The notes beneath the pieces were generated by a model. It had not been told where the DNA came from. It worked only from the letters and a program-made list of their open reading frames with translations, and did not search any database. The translations under genes were made by a program, and so were the position numbers. Below, piece after piece: positions 5,449 through 8,634 of a DNA stretch of 8,634 nucleotides (within the stretch, counting starts at the first letter, position 1; each line of letters begins with the position of its first letter). This DNA is from Gammaproteobacteria bacterium (GTDB lineage: Bacteria; Pseudomonadota; Gammaproteobacteria; UBA9214): the NCBI GenBank assembly GCA_029859555.1, contig JAOUCV010000077.1, positions 1-8,634 on the forward strand, in the 5' to 3' direction.

Positions 5449-6351
5449 ATGACAGAACGGTTCAAGGTGTTAATCCTCGGGTATGGTGAAATGGGCCATG
5501 CCATGGAGCACCTTCTCAAGGCATCGCAGCAACTGGATATCTGGGAGAGATTTCCCCGCGACAACGTCCAGTCAGTGGTGCTTGAGGATGCAGCGCCCCG
5601 GGCGGATATCGTGTTATTTTGCCTGCCGGTGAATCCGCATCGGGAGGTCGTTGAACAAATAGCGCCGCTACTGAAGAAAAGCTGTCTCTGTTTGAGTATT
5701 GCCAAGGGCCTGGACGAAGCCGGTCAGACCGCTGCGCAGGTCTTTGCCGGGGTGCTTGGATCACGGCAGTCCTGGTCGCTGTTGTATGGCCCAATGATTT
5801 CCGAGGAGATCCGTGCCGATCGTTACGCTTTCGCACAACTGGGTTGTGATGAGGTGGAGTCGTATAACAGGATACGCGGGTTATTCCAGGGTACGCGTCT
5901 TTATATTGAGCCTACTTCGGATATTACCGGGATCAGCTGGTCGGTGATCCTGAAAAATGTCTATGCCATGATATTTGGCATGGCGGACGAATTACAGCTG
6001 GGTGATAACATGCGCGGCTATCTCTCGGTTGCCGCCCTGCGCGAACTGGACCGGATTGTACTTAAAATGGGCGGGCAAGCGGGTAGTCCCTACCACCTCG
6101 CAGGTCTGGGGGACCTGATCACTACTGCTACCAGTGAAGATTCACATCATCATGAACTGGGGTGCATGCTGGCAAGAGAAGAGGCCAGTGGTATCGAAGG
6201 GGAGGGTATCCACACGCTCGAGATGGTGCGCCAGCATCGCTTGTTTAACACCGCAGACTATCCACTGTTTCAGTTGATAGACGATATTGCAAGGTCCCCG
6301 CAGGGTGTACATAAAAAAATTAATGAATTTTTAAAACAGGCCTATTCCTGA
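5449..6351 (+). CDS. Divergent NAD(P)-dependent glycerol-3-phosphate dehydrogenase (GpsA) superfamily protein
   Basis: This 300-residue cytoplasmic protein has the two-domain GpsA layout but is shorter than typical GpsA (about 330-340). The Rossmann N-terminus VLILGYGEMGHAM (7-19) has the dinucleotide-binding GxGxxG. VLFCLP (55-60), SIAKGLDE (83-90) and GPMISEEI (114-121) match the family order. The C-terminal domain begins with ILKNVYAMIFGMADEL (167-182) and GDNMRGYL. Lys86 and Lys169 occupy the conserved lysine positions, and Asp222 sits in GLGDLITT. The phosphate-binding SRNR that normally follows is SHHH here (232-235), so the substrate may not be dihydroxyacetone phosphate. It could be a specialised paralogue or another hydroxyacid-type dehydrogenase. 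No strong Shine-Dalgarno precedes ATG 5449, and an overlapping ATG at 5444 hits a stop at once. It stands about 110 bp after the preceding unit and is convergent with the thioredoxin-fusion gene. Confidence 0.82.
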   Translation: MTERFKVLILGYGEMGHAMEHLLKASQQLDIWERFPRDNVQSVVLEDAAPRADIVLFCLPVNPHREVVEQIAPLLKKSCLCLSIAKGLDEAGQTAAQVFAGVLGSRQSWSLLYGPMISEEIRADRYAFAQLGCDEVESYNRIRGLFQGTRLYIEPTSDITGISWSVILKNVYAMIFGMADELQLGDNMRGYLSVAALRELDRIVLKMGGQAGSPYHLAGLGDLITTATSEDSHHHELGCMLAREEASGIEGEGIHTLEMVRQHRLFNTADYPLFQLIDDIARSPQGVHKKINEFLKQAYS

Positions 6352-6432
6352 ATTATTTGCCACGTTTAGCTGTGACAGGATGTTTCCCGGCAAATCACTG
6401 TTTATCACCGCCCAATTGTAGTTCACGGCACC

Positions 6433-7704
6433 TTAATCCGGTAGCAAGCGCGCAGCAATCCATGTCAGTAACAGCGCCACGCACAGCAGTAGCAGCGCGA
6501 TCCCTGCGCTGTTTAACAGCGACGGCGCCAGCACCAGAACCAGTCCCATCTGCAGCATCATCAGGCCCGCCAGCAGTTTCAGCAAGCGCCCGCTGCGCTC
6601 ACTCAGTCTGCGGGTGCCAAGGGTGAAGCTGAAGACGCCGACGATGAGCAGCAAGGGAATGATATAGATTACATTATAAAGCAGCAGGTAGCCGTAGTAG
6701 GCGGAGGGTGCAAGCTCGTTGATCGTCAGTATCCGTGTATAAACCATGGGAAAGCCCGCTGTGCACAACAACTCGTAGCTGTTGGCGGCCAGTGCCAGCA
6801 GCACCGTGCCAAGTAGCAGGACCGGCAGACGCCCGCTATACAACAGGCCACGAATGCGCTGGTACAGGCGCGGCCTGGCCCTGTCCGGGATGGACAGGCT
6901 GACGCCGCGGTGCAGCCAGAAAAAGTCCTTGATGTTGATCAGGGCAATCACCACTGCCAGCAGCCCCGCCAGGGTGGTTACCCACGCAATTTCGCCAGCC
7001 ACGAGGAACAGATTGAGCCAGGCAGCCATGAACAGGAAGTAGACCAGGCCGGAGAAAAACACGAAGGTGCCACCGATAAGCAGCATGTGGCCCCGGCTCC
7101 TGGCATGGACCAGCAGGCTGAGCAGAAACAACAGCACGAAAAAGGCGCAGGGGTTGAAGGAATCGAGTCCGGCAAGCACCAGTGTAAACGCCGGCAGGGA
7201 GAGGCTGCGCAGATCAAGATCTCCGAGAACCGGTAAGTGTACGGGTGCGTCATGCTGCATTCGGGCATATATCTGCCAGCCTGCAAGGTGGTTTGTCAGT
7301 AGCAGTTGATAACAGTTGCGCAGCGACTGTTCAAGGGCGGCCCCGGTGGTCGCAGCCGTGTCAAAGCCGCTTGTCATGGTGCCGCAGAACAGGAAGGCCG
7401 GCACACTGTTGGCTTCCTGTCCCAGTGTCGCTGCCAGTTCCCGGTAGCGCCGTGCATGGGTGCTATCGGCATTGACCTCCAGTGCCTGCAGTTCCAGCCA
7501 CGGATAGCGCTGTGCCAGCCCGCTAATGAACGGCAGGGCCCGGATGCAGTGGGGACAGTGCGTGGACCAGAAGAAGTATAACTGGATACGCGCCTCACCC
7601 TGTGCATCGATGTTTGCCCAGGGGTTGCCTTGAGTGTCTGCCGGCTGACACGGGGCGGCAGCTATTACCAGCAGCAGCGCAAGGCCAGCAAAGAATCTTT
7701 TCAT
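6433..7704 (-). CDS. Periplasmic thioredoxin-like domain fused to DsbD/CcdA-like membrane domain
   Basis: This 423-residue protein starts at ATG 7704. A GTG 17 codons upstream (7755) shares the frame, but the ATG immediately opens a signal sequence (MKRFFAGLALLLVIAAAP). Residues about 30-140 form a thioredoxin fold, with FFWSTHCPHC holding the active site C50-P-H-C53 and the cis-proline loop at SVPAF (P102). Two more cysteines in this domain (C107, C131) could pair. From about 168 to the end there are about seven hydrophobic spans. The first carries SFNPCAFF (C186), and a later one has SYELLCTAGFP (C314). These resemble the paired membrane cysteines of the CcdA/DsbD family, which pass electrons from cytoplasmic thioredoxin to the periplasm. 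The inferred role is thiol reduction or disulfide handling in the envelope. The thioredoxin part is N-terminal, the reverse of DsbD's C-terminal one. No clear Shine-Dalgarno is seen. Confidence 0.85.
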   Translation of the reverse strand: MKRFFAGLALLLVIAAAPCQPADTQGNPWANIDAQGEARIQLYFFWSTHCPHCIRALPFISGLAQRYPWLELQALEVNADSTHARRYRELAATLGQEANSVPAFLFCGTMTSGFDTAATTGAALEQSLRNCYQLLLTNHLAGWQIYARMQHDAPVHLPVLGDLDLRSLSLPAFTLVLAGLDSFNPCAFFVLLFLLSLLVHARSRGHMLLIGGTFVFFSGLVYFLFMAAWLNLFLVAGEIAWVTTLAGLLAVVIALINIKDFFWLHRGVSLSIPDRARPRLYQRIRGLLYSGRLPVLLLGTVLLALAANSYELLCTAGFPMVYTRILTINELAPSAYYGYLLLYNVIYIIPLLLIVGVFSFTLGTRRLSERSGRLLKLLAGLMMLQMGLVLVLAPSLLNSAGIALLLLCVALLLTWIAARLLPD

Positions 7705-7925
7705 ATCAAATATCAGTTGGCATAGATAAGGTGGGCCGGTTGACAGTTTACGCACTTTCCCCCGCCGGTCCTGTAAGTCACGGGTGGTGGCAGCGGCAAG
7801 CTGCTGTGTATGGCGATTTGATAATCAAGCCACTGCGGGAAGCTGACAGAGTCCGCGATTGTGAGCCTGTCAGTGGAAGTTATTGCTCATGCAGCAATCG
7901 GATCGACATGTTATATCCAGGATGG
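7705..7925. other. Intergenic gap between phosphomannomutase and thioredoxin-fusion genes
   Basis: About 220 bp separate the stop of the phosphomannomutase gene from the start of the thioredoxin-fusion gene, both on the minus strand. The gap holds a 7-bp inverted repeat (7843-7873), a short hairpin GCAGC-ggcaa-GCTGC (7790-7804) and an 11-bp dyad TTGATAATCAA (7818-7828). None is followed by a T-run in the reading direction. I cannot identify a convincing promoter, but the gap is large enough that the two genes need not be cotranscribed. Confidence 0.5.
7843..7873. repeat. Inverted repeat CTGACAG / CTGTCAG
   Basis: Perfect 7-bp arms at 7843-7849 and 7867-7873 flank a 17-nt spacer, about 50 bp downstream of the phosphomannomutase stop. 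The CCACTG at 7830-7835, before the left arm, could extend pairing with CAGTGG at the right arm if a bulge is allowed. It has no T-run, so it is either a weak or Rho-assisted 3' structure or a protein-binding dyad. Confidence 0.3.
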
Positions 7926-8634
7926 CTAGAAAATAAGGCCTTCCATTATCTTTAACTTCTGTGCGACCAGCTCCGCATCTCCCTTGCTTTCAATGTTGAG
8001 ACGAATCAAAGGTTCGGTATTGGAGCTGCGAATATTAAAACGCCACGCGTCAAACACCATATCCAACCCGTCTATCTCACCCACTGCAGGTGTTTCACCC
8101 CAGTCATGACTCTTGATCCGTTCAAACACAGAATCTGAATCACTGACTTTAAAATTAATTTCACCTGAACTTGGAAATTTGAGAATTCGATCTTTTACCA
8201 GCGCCGACAGGCTTTCACCCTTTACACATAAAAGCTCTGCAACCAGTAACCAGGGAATCATGCCGCTATCACAGTAAAAGAAGTCACGAAAATAATGATG
8301 CGCTCTCATCTCGCCGCCATAAACAGCGTCTTCCTTTCGCATGCGCTCCTTAATGAAAGCATGTCCTGTTTTAGACATGACCGGCAGCCCGTTATTCGCT
8401 TCAATAATGTCAACCGTATTCCAGTAGACCCTGGGGTCAAAAATAATTTTTTCACCCGGACTCTTTTGTAAAAAAGCTTCAGCCAGCAGGCCAACGATAT
8501 AATACCCTTCAATAAAATTCCCCTGTTCATCGAACAGGAAGCAGCGGTCAAAATCACCGTCCCAGGCAATGCCCATATCGGCACCATGTTCGATCACCGC
8601 ATCAGCCGTATGGGCGCGACTTTCAAGTAACAAC
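7926..8634 (-). CDS. manB: Phosphomannomutase (ManB/CpsG type), C-terminal part, partial at right edge
   Basis: This enzyme interconverts mannose-6-phosphate and mannose-1-phosphate in the cytoplasm, feeding GDP-mannose for polysaccharide, LPS or capsule sugars. The visible 235 residues (numbered from base 8633) hold the metal-binding loop D25-G-D27-F-D29-R. They also hold [20 protein letters not shown] (86-105), the sugar-binding GEMRAHHYF (107-115) and the phosphate-binding [10 protein letters not shown] (202-211). From memory the match to E. coli CpsG is very close along its whole length. One difference is Arg110 where that family usually has Ser in GEMSAHHYF. The frame is open to the window edge, so the first roughly 220 residues, including the catalytic phosphoserine loop, are outside; the TTG at 8633 is not the start. 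The gene is AT-richer than its left neighbour, which is common for polysaccharide-locus genes. Confidence 0.92.
   Translation of the reverse strand, partial: LLLESRAHTADAVIEHGADMGIAWDGDFDRCFLFDEQGNFIEGYYIVGLLAEAFLQKSPGEKIIFDPRVYWNTVDIIEANNGLPVMSKTGHAFIKERMRKEDAVYGGEMRAHHYFRDFFYCDSGMIPWLLVAELLCVKGESLSALVKDRILKFPSSGEINFKVSDSDSVFERIKSHDWGETPAVGEIDGLDMVFDAWRFNIRSSNTEPLIRLNIESKGDAELVAQKLKIMEGLIF

Noticed and set aside
6356..6394. Inverted repeat TTTGCC / GGCAAA between the convergent GpsA-like and thioredoxin-fusion genes, considered as a terminator
   Set aside because: The arms are only 6 bp with a 27-nt loop and no T-run on either strand, so it does not support an intrinsic terminator.
7705..7755. 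GTG start adding 17 residues to the thioredoxin-fusion protein
   Set aside because: It would place a polar stretch ahead of a standard signal sequence that starts with MKRFF at the ATG 7704.
7818..7828. TTGATAATCAA, resembling an FNR/CRP-type box
   Set aside because: FNR half-sites TTGAT and ATCAA are normally separated by 4 bp; here only 1 bp separates them, and no promoter lies at the expected distance.
7602..7955. Plus-strand ORF spanning the thioredoxin-fusion start and the downstream gap
   Set aside because: It runs antisense to the signal peptide of a well-supported gene, has low-complexity Gln/Ala/Arg content and lacks a ribosome site.

Overview
This 8.6 kb window looks like an ordinary chromosomal stretch from a Gram-negative bacterium, most likely a gammaproteobacterium. 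It encodes a MipA/OmpV-type outer-membrane barrel, a lipoprotein with a lipobox, a periplasmic thioredoxin-type domain fused to a membrane electron-carrier domain, and a phosphomannomutase that closely resembles the enterobacterial CpsG/ManB family. The assignment rests on recalled family features; no database search was run. Most genes are moderately GC-rich. The phosphomannomutase at the right edge and the NUDIX gene are visibly AT-richer.

Layout from left to right: (1) the C-terminal end of a secreted or surface FG-GAP (integrin-alpha-like beta-propeller) protein, with three exact 69-residue repeats, open at the left edge. (2) A gap of about 420 bp whose only supported content is a possible 31-residue membrane peptide on the minus strand with a strong Shine-Dalgarno. 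(3) A minus-strand NUDIX hydrolase, divergent from (4) a plus-strand SulP/SLC26-type anion transporter with a STAS domain. (5) A minus-strand MipA/OmpV outer-membrane protein, convergent with the transporter and divergent from (6) a two-gene plus-strand unit: a small lipoprotein and an unrecognised cysteine-containing protein that may be cut short by a +1 frameshift. (7) A plus-strand divergent member of the NAD-dependent glycerol-3-phosphate dehydrogenase (GpsA) superfamily. (8) A minus-strand thioredoxin-DsbD/CcdA-like fusion protein. (9) The C-terminal half of a minus-strand phosphomannomutase, open at the right edge.

The genes do not form one evident pathway. Cell-envelope functions dominate: surface propeller, anion transporter, outer-membrane barrel, lipoprotein, envelope thiol redox and GDP-mannose precursor supply. 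I see no RNA genes, CRISPR arrays, insertion sequences, phage genes or defence genes. I found no coherent new multi-gene system. The points most worth a second look are the substituted phosphate-binding motif of the GpsA-like protein, the T5 frameshift candidate that would create a CxxC motif, the reversed domain order of the thiol-redox fusion, and the small membrane peptide ORF.
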